Origin: Massilia sp. WG5 | Lineage (GTDB): Bacteria; Pseudomonadota; Gammaproteobacteria; Burkholderiales; Burkholderiaceae_D | Assembly: GCF_001412595.2 (NCBI RefSeq) | Contig: NZ_CP012640.2 | Location: 4,464,001 to 4,528,000 of the forward strand | Length of the DNA: 64,000 nt | Direction: 5' to 3' | Shown here: piece after piece, positions 1 through 10,757 of the stretch | Layout of the letters: the number at the start of each line of letters is the position of its first letter | How positions within the stretch are numbered: position 1 is the stretch's first letter | Program-made: the position numbers and the translations under genes | The notes under the pieces: generated by a model | The model's input: the letters and a program-made list of their open reading frames with translations, nothing else | Told to the model about the DNA's origin: nothing | Database searches by the model: none

Positions 1-438
1 TTCACCGCCAACCTGGCCGAAGCCGACGAGGACCACGAGCTGCCTGCTTTCGACGGTCCTCCCGGCAGCGAGAAGGAAGTGCTGGCGCGATTCGCCGAGC
101 TGCGCGGCCTGTTCGCGCCGGTGCGCCTGGTGCCGGTCTCGCTCAGCCTGTCGAAGCGTTACGCCTGGACGGTTCGGCTGGACAACGGCATGAGCGTGGA
201 GCTCGGCCGCGAGCGCGACCAGGGCAGGGACAGCCTGAAGGCGCGCGTGCAGCGGCTGGTGAGCATCTATCCCCAGCTGGTGGCGCGCCTGCAGGAAGGA
301 CGTATCGACACGATCGACATGCGCTATGCGAACGGTCTGGCCCTGTCGTCGGCGGCGCTCAGCGTGCCGAGCGACGCCACCAAGCCGGTCAAGGCAGCAA
401 AGAAAAAAGCACCCACTAAAACAACAAAGCAAACCTAA
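1..438 (+). CDS. ftsQ: Cell division protein FtsQ, C-terminal part
   Basis: The frame is open from the first base and stops at 438, leaving the last 145 residues of a gene that begins outside the window. The piece matches the FtsQ beta domain and its C-terminal end: a segment around LPAFDGPPGSE, the run WTVRLDNGMSVELGRE, and RVQRLVSIYPQL, followed by a lysine- and threonine-rich tail. FtsQ is a bitopic inner-membrane protein that links early and late divisome proteins through FtsB and FtsL. It lies 18 bases before ftsA and is clearly cotranscribed with it. The N-terminal cytoplasmic part, membrane segment and POTRA domain are not visible here. Confidence 0.9.
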   Translation, partial: FTANLAEADEDHELPAFDGPPGSEKEVLARFAELRGLFAPVRLVPVSLSLSKRYAWTVRLDNGMSVELGRERDQGRDSLKARVQRLVSIYPQLVARLQEGRIDTIDMRYANGLALSSAALSVPSDATKPVKAAKKKAPTKTTKQT

Positions 439-456
439 CACAGCAGGCGACAAGAA

Positions 457-1689
457 ATGACTAAAGACGCAAAGAACCTGATCGTCGGCCTCGACATCGG
501 CACCTCGAAGGTGGTGGCGGTGGTGGCCGAGGTGATGGCCGATGGGCGCCATGAAGTAATTGGACTCGGCCAGCACGAGTCGAAAGGTTTGAAGAAGGGC
601 GTTGTCGTCAACATCGAAGCGACCGTCGAGTCGATCCAGCGCGCGCTCGAAGAAGCCGAGCTGATGGCCGACTGCAAGATCCGCAACGTGTATGCGGGCA
701 TCGCCGGCAGCCATATCCGCTCGTTCAACTCGAGCGGCATGGTGGCGATCAAGGACAAGGAAGTCACCGCGACCGACGTGGCGCGCGTGATCGAGACGGC
801 GAAGGCGGTCAACATCCCGACCGACCAGCAACTGCTGCATACGGTGCCGCAGGAATTCATCGTCGACAACCAGGAAGACGTGCGCGAGCCGATCGGCATG
901 AGCGGCATCCGCCTGGAGGTGCGCGTACACATTGTTACAGGTGCGGTGTCCGCGGTGCAGAATATTGTAAAGTGCGTGCGCCGTTGTGGGCTCGAGGTCT
1001 CGGACCTGATCCTGCAGCCGATGGCGTCCGCCGATTCCGTGCTGACCAACGACGAGAAGGAACTCGGCGTGGTCCTGATCGACATCGGCGGCGGCACCAC
1101 CGACATCGCCGTCTTCAGCGATGGCGCTATCCGCCACACGGCCGTGATCCCGATCGCCGGCGACCAGATCACCAGCGACATCGCGATGGCGCTGCGCACC
1201 CCGACCGGCGAAGCGGAAGAGATCAAGATCCGCTACGGCGTGGCCAAGCAGGTGCTGGCGGATCCGGGCGAGACCCTGGAAGTGCCGGGCCTGGGCGACC
1301 GCGGTCCGCGCTCGTTGTCGCGCCAGGCGCTGGCGGCCGTGATCGAGCCGCGCGTCGAGGAGCTGTTCGCGATGGTGCACCAGGTGGTGCGCGAATCCGG
1401 CTACGAGGGCGTGCTCTCGTCCGGCATCGTGTTGACCGGCGGTTCCTCGATCATGCCGGGCATGATCGAGATGGCCGAAGACATCTTTTTGAAACCGGCG
1501 CGCCTCGGCACGCCGGAGTATCGCGGCCAGTTGGCCGACGTGGTGCGCAGTCCGCGCTACGCAACGGTTCTCGGCCTTTTGCTGGAAGCGAAGAAGCAGT
1601 ATTTGCGCGGCCACATCGTGACCCGCCAGGATGGATCGGTGAAGGCGGTGTGGCAGCGCATGAAGGAGTGGTTTTTAGGGAACTTTTAA
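457..1689 (+). CDS. ftsA: Cell division protein FtsA
   Basis: FtsA is the actin-like ATPase that tethers FtsZ to the inner membrane and recruits later divisome proteins. The 410-residue product has the usual family length. An actin-type phosphate-1 loop (GLDIGTSKV, about residues 11-19), a phosphate-2 loop (IDIGGGTTD, about residue 209) and an adenosine motif (LTGGSS near residue 330) are present. The C-terminal end, WQRMKEWFLGNF, fits the amphipathic membrane-targeting helix. It sits between ftsQ and ftsZ in the conserved division cluster. The start is an ATG after a purine-rich stretch (GGCGACAAGAA), a weak ribosome site. Confidence 0.98.
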   Translation: MTKDAKNLIVGLDIGTSKVVAVVAEVMADGRHEVIGLGQHESKGLKKGVVVNIEATVESIQRALEEAELMADCKIRNVYAGIAGSHIRSFNSSGMVAIKDKEVTATDVARVIETAKAVNIPTDQQLLHTVPQEFIVDNQEDVREPIGMSGIRLEVRVHIVTGAVSAVQNIVKCVRRCGLEVSDLILQPMASADSVLTNDEKELGVVLIDIGGGTTDIAVFSDGAIRHTAVIPIAGDQITSDIAMALRTPTGEAEEIKIRYGVAKQVLADPGETLEVPGLGDRGPRSLSRQALAAVIEPRVEELFAMVHQVVRESGYEGVLSSGIVLTGGSSIMPGMIEMAEDIFLKPARLGTPEYRGQLADVVRSPRYATVLGLLLEAKKQYLRGHIVTRQDGSVKAVWQRMKEWFLGNF

Positions 1690-1720
1690 GACTTTCGGTA
1701 ACACGCTGTAACGGTTTTTC

Positions 1721-1749
1721 TTGGTAACGAACGAAAATATTTTTACAAT
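1721..1749 (+). promoter_or_regulatory. Candidate sigma-70 promoter of ftsZ
   Basis: TTGGTA at 1721-1726 and TACAAT at 1744-1749 are separated by exactly 17 bases in an AT-rich stretch between ftsA and ftsZ. A start near 1756 would give a leader of about 80 bases. A separate ftsZ promoter in the ftsA-ftsZ gap is usual in proteobacteria. The boxes are seen; activity is inferred. Confidence 0.6.
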
Positions 1750-1837
1750 ACAAGGCGCGTTTCCAATCTTCAGGTCTGATCGCGATCGATGAGATTTGCA
1801 GCTTGGGAACGGTACTTACAGATACTAGGAGTTCATC

Positions 1838-3043
1838 ATGGAGTTTGATATGGTCGATAACGCATCACTGGGCACCGTCATCAAGGTTGTCGGTGTTGGC
1901 GGCGCGGGTGGCAATGCGGTGCAGCACATGATCAACAAGGGCGTGTCGGGTGTGCAGTTCATCGCCGCAAACACCGACGCCCAGGCGCTGGCCGTCTCGG
2001 GCGCCCACAACGTCATCCAGATCGGCGATTCCGGCCTGGGCGCAGGCATGCGTCCGGAAGTCGGCCGCCAGCTGGCCGAGCAGTCCCGCGCGCGCATCGA
2101 AGACGCGCTGCGCGGCGCGCACATGGTCTTCATCGCCGCCGGCATGGGCGGCGGCACCGGCACCGGCGCCGCACCGATCGTGGCCGAAGTGGCCAAGAGC
2201 CTGGGCGCGCTGACCGTCGCCGTGGTGTCCAAGCCCTTCTCCTACGAAGGCCAGAAGTGCATGGACGTGGCCGAGAACGGCCTGGCCGAGCTGACCAAGC
2301 ACGTCGACTCGCTGATCGTGATCCTGAACGAGAAGCTGGAAGACATCTACGAAGACGAGTCCATGCTGGACTGGATGAAGCATGCCGACGACGTGCTGAA
2401 CAACGCCGTGGCCGGTATCGCCGAGATCATCAACGTCCCGGGCCATATCAACGTCGACTTCAACGACGTGAAGACCATCATGAGCGAGCAGGGCAAGGCC
2501 ATGATGGGCACCGCCACCGCATCGGGCGTGGACCGTGCGCGCATCGCCGCCGAGCAGGCCGTGGCTTCGCCGCTGCTGGACGGCATCGACCTGTCGGGCG
2601 CCAAGGGCGTGCTGGTGAACGTCACCGCATCGCGCGGCCTGAAGGGTAAGGAAATCAAGGAAGTCATGGCCGCCGTGCGCGCCTTCGCCGCTCCGGACGC
2701 CGCCATCGCACAGGGCATCGCCTACGACGACGAGATGGGCGACGAACTGCGCGTGACCGTGGTCGCGACCGGCCTGGGCAAGAACAAGGCCAACATCTCG
2801 CTGGTGCAGCCGCAGCAGATGCTGCATACCGGCACCTACGGTTCGCCGATGATGTCGGGCGCCGCCACCGTCCCCGCAGGTAACGTGCGCATGGGCTCGA
2901 TCAGCACCGGCAGCGCCGACGCGGGCATGAAGCAGCCGGCCGTGTGGCGCCGCGAACAGGCCTCCGAGCAGGTTCGCGCGATGCAGAACAACGGTGTCGA
3001 GACCTACGACATCCCGGCCTTCCTGCGTAAACAGGCTGACTGA
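1838..3043 (+). CDS. ftsZ: Cell division protein FtsZ
   Basis: FtsZ is the tubulin-like GTPase that forms the division ring. The 401-residue product has the glycine-rich start VVGVGGAGGNAVQ, the tubulin signature GGGTGTGAAP (about residue 105), the T7-loop region with NVDFNDVKTIM, and the conserved C-terminal peptide YDIPAFLRKQAD that binds FtsA, ZipA and ZapD. zapD itself lies further on in this window. ATG 1838 follows a good ribosome site (AGGAG, 1828-1832). The ORF is complete and ends just before a strong terminator, so it closes the division cluster. Confidence 0.99.
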   Translation: MEFDMVDNASLGTVIKVVGVGGAGGNAVQHMINKGVSGVQFIAANTDAQALAVSGAHNVIQIGDSGLGAGMRPEVGRQLAEQSRARIEDALRGAHMVFIAAGMGGGTGTGAAPIVAEVAKSLGALTVAVVSKPFSYEGQKCMDVAENGLAELTKHVDSLIVILNEKLEDIYEDESMLDWMKHADDVLNNAVAGIAEIINVPGHINVDFNDVKTIMSEQGKAMMGTATASGVDRARIAAEQAVASPLLDGIDLSGAKGVLVNVTASRGLKGKEIKEVMAAVRAFAAPDAAIAQGIAYDDEMGDELRVTVVATGLGKNKANISLVQPQQMLHTGTYGSPMMSGAATVPAGNVRMGSISTGSADAGMKQPAVWRREQASEQVRAMQNNGVETYDIPAFLRKQAD

Positions 3044-3081
3044 GCAAGCCGACTAAGCAAGTAAAAACTCCATGATGCAAG

Positions 3082-3117
3082 GGCCAGTACCGACCAAGCG
3101 GTACTGGCCTTTTGTTT
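3082..3117 (+). terminator. Intrinsic terminator after ftsZ
   Basis: A 10-bp perfect stem (GGCCAGTACC, 3082-3091, with GGTACTGGCC, 3100-3109) and an 8-base loop are followed by TTTTGTTT. It lies 38 bases after the ftsZ stop. Confidence 0.9.
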
Positions 3118-3126
3118 ATGTCCGCT

Positions 3127-3202
3127 CAAACCGGGGTCAGACTCCCGATTTTGGAAAGATCCTGCGGGGCATTTCCAAATTTTGGAGTCTGACCCCGGTT
3201 TG
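3127..3202. repeat. Palindromic GGGGTCAGACTCC element
   Basis: The 18-base arm AAACCGGGGTCAGACTCC (3128-3145) recurs inverted at 3184-3201. Inside it a second pair (TTTTGGAAA and TTTCCAAA) gives a stem interrupted by a loop centred on CCTGCGGGG. Hairpins with GGGGTCAGA arms are scattered in many proteobacterial genomes, sometimes linked with REP-associated transposases. No such transposase gene is in this window. Confidence 0.8.
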
Positions 3203-3257
3203 TTGAAGATCAGGCATACTTGCAGGTTCTGATTATTACAACCTTGGAGTATTCACC

Positions 3258-3764
3258 ATGACCATCCAGATCGGCGACCGCCTGCCCGAGTCCACCCTGT
3301 CGGAATTCATCGAGACCGAAACCGAAGGCTGCTCGCTCGGCCCGAACACCTTCAACACGGCCGACCTCGTCAAAGGCAAGACCATCGCCATCTTCGGCCT
3401 GCCGGGCGCTTTCACCCCGACCTGCTCGGCCCAGCACCTGCCGGGCTTCATCCAGCAGTCCGGCCAGCTGAAGGCCAAGGGCGTGGACGAGATCTGGTGC
3501 GTGTCGGTCAACGACGCCTTCGTGATGGGCGCCTGGGGCCGCGAGCAGAAGGCCACCGGCATCGTCCGCATGATGGCCGACGGCAGCGGCCAGTTCACCA
3601 AGGCCCTGGGCCTGGAGCTCGACCTGACGGCCAAGGGCCTGGGCGTGCGCAGCCAGCGCTATTCGATGCTGGTCAAGGACGGCGTGGTCACGCAGCTGAA
3701 CCTCGAGAACGGCGGCGGCTTCACGGTCTCGTCGGCCGAGAAGCTGCTGGAACAGATCGGCTGA
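3258..3764 (+). CDS. Prx5-type peroxiredoxin
   Basis: This 168-residue cytoplasmic thiol peroxidase reduces hydrogen peroxide and organic peroxides. The motif GAFTPTCS puts the peroxidatic cysteine at residue 56, and Thr53 and the conserved arginine in GVRSQRYSM complete the usual active site. Further cysteines at about residues 25 and 81 are possible resolving residues, as in atypical two-cysteine members. The C-terminal stretch FTVSSAEKLLEQI is typical of the Prx5/PMP20 group. It is a single-gene unit between the ftsZ terminator and its own terminator. The electron donor, glutathione/glutaredoxin or thioredoxin, cannot be told from sequence. Confidence 0.93.
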   Translation: MTIQIGDRLPESTLSEFIETETEGCSLGPNTFNTADLVKGKTIAIFGLPGAFTPTCSAQHLPGFIQQSGQLKAKGVDEIWCVSVNDAFVMGAWGREQKATGIVRMMADGSGQFTKALGLELDLTAKGLGVRSQRYSMLVKDGVVTQLNLENGGGFTVSSAEKLLEQIG

Positions 3765-3783
3765 TCCTCCTGCCTTTCCTGCG

Positions 3784-3807
3784 AACGGCGCTGCGGCGCC
3801 GTTTTTT
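3784..3807 (+). terminator. Intrinsic terminator after the peroxiredoxin
   Basis: An 8-bp stem (AACGGCGC, 3784-3791, with GCGCCGTT, 3796-3803) with the stable-type loop TGCG runs into six T residues (3802-3807). It separates the peroxiredoxin from the next gene, whose ATG is only 7 bases on. Confidence 0.85.
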
Positions 3808-3813
3808 ATCACC

Positions 3814-4263
3814 ATGATCATCAATACCGAATCCCCCGACCAGCCCGACGTGCGGGCCATGCTGGAGCGCCTCGACGCCTACTGCGCCTCGCTGTATCCG
3901 GCCGAGAGCAATCACCTGATGGACATCGCCGCGCTGCTGCAGGGCGACGTGCTGTTCCTGGTCGCCCGCGACGTCGATGGCGCAGCGGTCGGCTGCGCCG
4001 CGCTGGTCAATTGCGATGGCTATGGCGAGATCAAGCGCATGTTCGTCGACGAGCGCAAACGCGGCCTCGGCACCGGACGCCAGCTGCTCGACCACATCGC
4101 CATGTTCGCCAAGATGTGCGGGGTGCGCGAGCTGAAACTGGAAACCGGCATCCACCAGCCCGAGGCGCTGTCCCTCTACGAAGGCTTCGGCTTCGCGCGC
4201 TGCGGTCCCTTCGGCGCGTACAGGGAAGACCCGCTGTCGGTGTTCATGGAGAAACGCCTGTGA
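3814..4263 (+). CDS. GNAT-family N-acetyltransferase
   Basis: A 149-residue protein with the single acetyltransferase fold. The acetyl-CoA pyrophosphate-binding motif is seen as RKRGLGTGRQLL (about residues 81-92), preceded by the strand EIKRMFVDE and followed by the family's LKLETGIHQPEALSLYEGFGF. The arrangement resembles putative acetyltransferases such as YsnE/YedL. The substrate is unknown. The stop overlaps the GTG start of the next gene by four bases, so the pair is translationally coupled. The ATG at 3814 follows the terminator T-run at once and has no clear ribosome site, so expression may need a promoter inside or before the peroxiredoxin gene. Confidence 0.85.
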   Translation: MIINTESPDQPDVRAMLERLDAYCASLYPAESNHLMDIAALLQGDVLFLVARDVDGAAVGCAALVNCDGYGEIKRMFVDERKRGLGTGRQLLDHIAMFAKMCGVRELKLETGIHQPEALSLYEGFGFARCGPFGAYREDPLSVFMEKRL

Positions 4264-5159
4264 AATCCACAACGGCCAACGCCAGGCTGAGCGGCAACCT
4301 GCGCAGCATCCAGGCGATGCTGGCGGCGGTGCTGATGTTCTCGATCATGGACACGATCATGAAGCTGCTGTCCGCCGAATTCCCGCCGATGCAGGTGGCG
4401 GCGCTGCGCGCCCTGTCTTCGCTGCCGCTGGTCTGCGTCTACGTGGCCTGGCGCGGCGGCTTCAAATCGATCCTGCAGATCCGCTGGCCGCTGCATCTGC
4501 TGCGCGCGGGGATCGGCATCGTCATGCTGGCCCTGTTCGCCTACGGGGTGAGGGGACTGTCGCTGGCCGAGGCCTACACGATCTTCTTCGTCGGCCCGAT
4601 CCTGATCACGGCGCTGTCGGTGTTCGTGCTGGGCGAGCGCGTGAACCGCGCGCGCTGGCTGGCGATCGCGGTCGGCATGGCCGGCGTGCTGGTGGTGCTG
4701 CGTCCGAGCGGCGACGGTTTCCTGACCCTGGGCGGCCTGGCGATCCTGGTGGCGGCCGTGTGCTACGCGGTGTCGGCGGTCAGCGGACGGGTGCTGGCGC
4801 GCAGCGACAGCAGCGAGAAGATGGTGTTCTGGCTGATGCTGATGATGGCCGTCGGCGCGACCGCGCTGGCCTGGCCGTCCTGGACCCCGGTCGAGTCGCG
4901 CCACCTGCCGCTGCTGGGCGGGCTGGCGCTCAGCGGCTTCCTGGCCCAGTTGGCGATCACCGAAGCCTTCAACCATGGCGAAGCCTCGGTGGTGGCGCCT
5001 TTCGAGTACACGGCGCTGGCCTGCGGCATCGCGATCGACTGGATTTTCTGGCAAACCTTGCCCGATCAATACACCCTGATCGGTGCGGCAATCATCATCG
5101 GCAGCGGTCTGTACCTGATTCGCCACGAAACGGCGCACGCCGAAGCCGAACATCCCTGA
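4260..5159 (+). CDS. EamA-family (DMT) transporter
   Basis: A 299-residue inner-membrane protein with about ten hydrophobic segments in two EamA repeats, as in drug/metabolite exporters. Typical signs are ALRALSSLPLVCVYVAW in the first repeat, the internal repeat join FVLGERVNRARWLAIAVGMAGV, and AFNHGEASVVAPFEYTAL in the second, a pattern of the RhaT/YdcZ-like group. The start chosen is GTG 4260, overlapping the preceding stop as GTGA; a longer frame exists upstream but reads through the GNAT gene and is not credible. The substrate cannot be inferred. Confidence 0.85.
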   Translation: MKSTTANARLSGNLRSIQAMLAAVLMFSIMDTIMKLLSAEFPPMQVAALRALSSLPLVCVYVAWRGGFKSILQIRWPLHLLRAGIGIVMLALFAYGVRGLSLAEAYTIFFVGPILITALSVFVLGERVNRARWLAIAVGMAGVLVVLRPSGDGFLTLGGLAILVAAVCYAVSAVSGRVLARSDSSEKMVFWLMLMMAVGATALAWPSWTPVESRHLPLLGGLALSGFLAQLAITEAFNHGEASVVAPFEYTALACGIAIDWIFWQTLPDQYTLIGAAIIIGSGLYLIRHETAHAEAEHP

Positions 5160-5219
5160 AAGCGTGGTGTTCGTGCCACCGGCAGAGGGGGGGCTGCGGC
5201 GAAGAAAGGAGCCCTCCTA

Positions 5220-5225
5220 TATAAT
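5220..5225 (+). promoter_or_regulatory. TATAAT box directly before lpxC
   Basis: A perfect TATAAT ends 6 bases before the lpxC ATG at 5232. No good -35 box is seen 17 bases upstream (CGGCGA). If used, the transcript would start at or very near the ATG and be leaderless. AAAGGAG at 5205-5211 is too far (about 20 bases) to act as a normal ribosome site. Confidence 0.4.
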
Positions 5226-5231
5226 CTGGGG

Positions 5232-6167
5232 ATGCTCAAACAAAGAACAATCAAACAGCTGGTGCGCACCACAGGTGTCGGCCTGCACTCGGGCACCAAG
5301 GTCGAGCTGACCTTGCGCCCGGCCGCCATCGACACCGGCATCGTGTTCCGCCGCGTGGATCTCGACCCCGTCGTCGAGTTTCCGTCGAACGCAGAAATCG
5401 TCGGCGACACCCGCATGGCTTCGGTCCTGATCCAGGAAAATGCACGCGTCTCGACCGTCGAGCACCTGATGTCGGCCTGCGCCGGCCTCGGTATCGACAA
5501 TCTCTACGTCGACGTCACCGCCGAAGAAATCCCCATCATGGACGGCTCGGCCTCGTCCTTCGTCTTCCTGCTGCAGCAGGCCGGCGTGCAGGAGCAGGGC
5601 GCAGCCAAGAAATTCATCCGCGTGCTGAAGCCGGTCGAAGTGCGCCAGGGCAGCGGCAGCAACGAGAAGTGGGCCCGCCTGACCCCGTACGACGGCTTCA
5701 AGCTCGACTTCTTCATCGAATTCAACCACCCGGCCGTGGACGGCACCATGCAGCGCGCGGTCGTCGACTTCGGCAAGGTCTCCTACGTGCACGACGTGGC
5801 GCGCGCGCGCACCTTCGGTTTCATGCAGGACGTCGAAAGCCTGCGCGGGATGGGCCTGGCGCGCGGCGGCTCGCTGGAAAACGCGATCGTGATGGACGAG
5901 TACCGGATCCTGAACGCGGACGGCCTGCGCTACGAAGACGAGTTCGTGCGCCACAAGATCCTCGACGCGATCGGCGACCTGTACCTGGTCGGGTATCCGC
6001 TGCTGGCCAGCTACGAAGCGCACAAGTCCGGCCACGGCCTGAACAACCTGCTGCTGCTCGAACTGCTGGCGCATCCGGAAGCCTACGAGATCGTCAGCTT
6101 CGACGAGGAAGCGCGGGCGCCGGTGTCCTACGGCGCGCAGATGGAGAGGGAGTGGGCGCTGACCTGA
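5232..6167 (+). CDS. lpxC: UDP-3-O-acyl-N-acetylglucosamine deacetylase LpxC
   Basis: LpxC is the zinc hydrolase that catalyses the committed step of lipid A synthesis. The 311-residue product starts with the family's [11 protein letters not shown] and has TGVGLHSG. The three zinc ligands are in STVEHLMSA (His), and in HKILDAIGD (His and Asp). The catalytic-base region [10 protein letters not shown] follows. Length and ends match the family. It follows the division genes as in other betaproteobacteria. There is no normal ribosome site; see the TATAAT box just upstream. Confidence 0.98.
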   Translation: MLKQRTIKQLVRTTGVGLHSGTKVELTLRPAAIDTGIVFRRVDLDPVVEFPSNAEIVGDTRMASVLIQENARVSTVEHLMSACAGLGIDNLYVDVTAEEIPIMDGSASSFVFLLQQAGVQEQGAAKKFIRVLKPVEVRQGSGSNEKWARLTPYDGFKLDFFIEFNHPAVDGTMQRAVVDFGKVSYVHDVARARTFGFMQDVESLRGMGLARGGSLENAIVMDEYRILNADGLRYEDEFVRHKILDAIGDLYLVGYPLLASYEAHKSGHGLNNLLLLELLAHPEAYEIVSFDEEARAPVSYGAQMEREWALT

Positions 6168-6175
6168 GCGCCAAA

Positions 6176-6208
6176 GAACTTGGGTTCCCGCCTGCGCGGG
6201 AACGACGA
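6176..6208. repeat. Dispersed palindromic repeat, single unit
   Basis: The unit AACTTGGGTTCCCGCCTGCG plus CGGGAACGACG has a 7-bp stem (TTCCCGC/GCGGGAA, 6185-6202) with loop CTGC. It is one of seven units of the same family in the window (single here, paired at 16811, 36992 and 62432). It sits between two convergent gene ends (lpxC and the DciA-like gene) and could act as a weak bidirectional terminator. Confidence 0.85.
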
Positions 6209-6209
6209 G

Positions 6210-6710
6210 TTATTTCTTCCGCTTCTCCGCCAGCCGCCTGATCGCCGCAATCAGCGGCGCATTCTGTGGCGACTCCGGCAAGGATTCGCCCAGTTCCTCG
6301 AACGCCTGCACCGCCGTCGGCGGCAGCTCCAGCGACGATGGCTTCATGACCTCGTCCCGGGCGGGCAGCGCGCGCCCCACCTGGATCTTGATCCGCACCG
6401 ATTCCACCTGCCAGCCCTTCGCCTGCAGCGTCGACTGCAGCTTGGGCGCCTGCTGCTTGAGCTTGGCCGCCACGGCCGAGGAGGGCACGGCGAGGGTCAG
6501 CACGCCCTCCTGCAGCGACAGCACCTCGCAGCCGGCGTACATCGGCGGCAGGATCGCCTTCACGTCCTTTTGCAGGCCGGCCATGCGCGTGGCCACCGGC
6601 AGCAGGCTGGCCATGCGGTCGTTACGGCGCAGGAAGTCGGTCGCCTCGATCGAGGTGCGACGCACGCGGGTGCCGTATATATGGAAGGGAGATTGTTTGG
6701 GGGGCTGCAT
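6210..6710 (-). CDS. DciA-like (DUF721) protein
   Basis: A 166-residue protein of the DUF721/DciA type, which in many bacteria loads the replicative helicase DnaB. The N-terminal half has the family pattern ATDFLRRNDRMASLLPVATRMAGLQKDV and a small KH-like segment (GVLTLAVPSSAVAAKLKQQAP). The C-terminal part is variable. The start chosen is the ATG giving MQPPKQSPFHIYG; the frame stays open another 23 codons upstream, but that stretch looks non-coding. It is divergent from secA, the usual arrangement in betaproteobacteria. The DciA role is known for the family, not shown here. Confidence 0.8.
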   Translation of the reverse strand: MQPPKQSPFHIYGTRVRRTSIEATDFLRRNDRMASLLPVATRMAGLQKDVKAILPPMYAGCEVLSLQEGVLTLAVPSSAVAAKLKQQAPKLQSTLQAKGWQVESVRIKIQVGRALPARDEVMKPSSLELPPTAVQAFEELGESLPESPQNAPLIAAIRRLAEKRKK

Positions 6711-6946
6711 GGCCGGGAACATACCATAGCCACGCGCGGCGCAGGATGAATCGTGCGGGAAATGTGCTTTCGAGTGCAATTTGATAACATTCTTTGTCCG
6801 ACTGCACTTGCTATGCGCCCGTTCACCCCCAAGTGTGGCCGGAACGCATGATAAAATCGGTGGCTTTTTGCCAAACGCGGTCTTCGGAGGATATTATTTT
6901 GATATCATCCATGGCTTTTTCGCGGCGTACTTTTTAAGAACACAGC

Positions 6947-9730
<2,784 letters not shown>

Positions 9731-9750
9731 TCGCCGATGCAGGAAAAAGG

Positions 9751-9763
9751 AAGGCGCCCCGCG
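9751..9763 (+). terminator. Left half of the interrupted secA terminator
   Basis: AAGGCGCCC followed by the target copy CGCG. Its pairing half GGGCGCCTT plus T-run now lies 1.44 kb away at 11208-11220. Joined, they form a 9-bp stem, a CGCG loop and six T residues. Alone this half cannot terminate. Confidence 0.85.
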
Positions 9764-9787
9764 TGAACTGACCCCGTAAAGTTGGAC
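9764..9787. repeat. IS left inverted repeat
   Basis: Begins TGAACTGACCCC and ends AAGTTGGAC. It differs from the right repeat at three of 24 positions (9, 13 and 14). Confidence 0.9.
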
Positions 9788-9797
9788 GGTTAGTTTA

Positions 9798-10757
9798 TTA
9801 AGCGGCCAAGGCCTGAGTCCTGTACTGAACAGGACTCAGGCCTTTTAGTTTGAGCTTGATACGGTCGTGATTGTAATAGCGGATGTAGCGGGTCAGTTCA
9901 ACCTGCAGGACGTCGATGTTGGCGAATTTGTTCAGGTAGAAGCACTCGGACTTGAGCACGGCGAAGAAGCTTTCCATGGTCGCGTTGTCGAGGCAGTTCC
10001 CTTTGCGTGACATGCTCTGCACGAGCCCGCGTTTCCGAAGAATGCGTTGGTAGGCTGGCATACGATACTGCCATCCCTGGTCGGAGTGCAGCATGGGTTT
10101 ATCCTGTGGCGAAAGCTTGCGCAATGCCTTCTTGAGCATCGAACTCACCAGGTCGAATGCAGGGCGCCGGGATGTTTCGAAGGCCACGATTTCACCGTTG
10201 TATAGGTCCAGGATTGGCGAAAGGTACAGTTTCTCGCCAGCGACGTTGAACTCGGTAACGTCCGTCACCCACTTCTGGTTCGGACCTGCAGCTGTGAATT
10301 TGCGTTGTAACTCGTGAGGTGCAGCGTGACCTATCTCTCCTTTGAACGAGCGATATCTCTTGGGGCGCACCAATGACTTCAATCCCAACACCGTCATCAA
10401 TCGCTGTACGGTCTTATGGTTGACGAGCGTTCCTGTCTGACGAATGGCTGCGGTGACACGCCGATAACCGTAACGACCCTTGTGACGGGCGAAAACGGAT
10501 CGGATTATGGTCTTGAGCTGCTGATGTTTATCGCTCGCTTGCCGCGTCTTGAGTTGGTAGTAGAACGTGCTGCGAGCCAGCCCGGCGAACGCAAGCAAAC
10601 CCGCAAGCGGATACTGCTGCCTTAGTTCCTGCACTATTTGCGCTTTGTCGGCGGCGTCGCCTTCTGCTTGGCTTGAACTAAGGCTCGCAACTTTTTTAGG
10701 TACGCATTCTCCATGCGCAGCTGATTCAACTCGGCCAACAACTCGTCGCGAGTACAC
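9798..10757 (-). CDS. IS3-family transposase OrfB (DDE domain)
   Basis: OrfB carries the catalytic integrase domain. Residues 1-35 or so belong to the overlap with orfA and are probably not translated from their own start, but joined to OrfA by a -1 shift at 10691-10697. After the shift come the HTH_21 segment (HKGRYGYRRVTAAIRQTG) and the rve domain. The DDE triad is visible: Asp in WVTDVTEF, Asp in LHSDQGWQYR and Glu in NATMESFFAVLKSE. The C-terminal end LSPVQYRTQALAA is typical of the IS150 group. The frame is intact. Confidence 0.93.
   Translation of the reverse strand: MYSRRVVGRVESAAHGECVPKKVASLSSSQAEGDAADKAQIVQELRQQYPLAGLLAFAGLARSTFYYQLKTRQASDKHQQLKTIIRSVFARHKGRYGYRRVTAAIRQTGTLVNHKTVQRLMTVLGLKSLVRPKRYRSFKGEIGHAAPHELQRKFTAAGPNQKWVTDVTEFNVAGEKLYLSPILDLYNGEIVAFETSRRPAFDLVSSMLKKALRKLSPQDKPMLHSDQGWQYRMPAYQRILRKRGLVQSMSRKGNCLDNATMESFFAVLKSECFYLNKFANIDVLQVELTRYIRYYNHDRIKLKLKGLSPVQYRTQALAA
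9808..9846 (+). terminator. Hairpin at the left end of the IS
   Basis: A perfect 15-bp stem (AAGGCCTGAGTCCTG, 9808-9822, with its complement at 9830-9844), 7-base loop, then a short T-run (TTTT at 9843-9846, partly in the stem). It lies inside the last codons of orfB and faces transcription entering from secA. It could block antisense transcription of the transposase and also replace the split secA terminator. Confidence 0.6.

Noticed and set aside
435..1226. Long open frame antisense to ftsA.
   Set aside because: It lies fully inside a certain gene, is rich in Ser, Thr and Ile in a pattern typical of a reverse shadow frame, and has no ribosome site.
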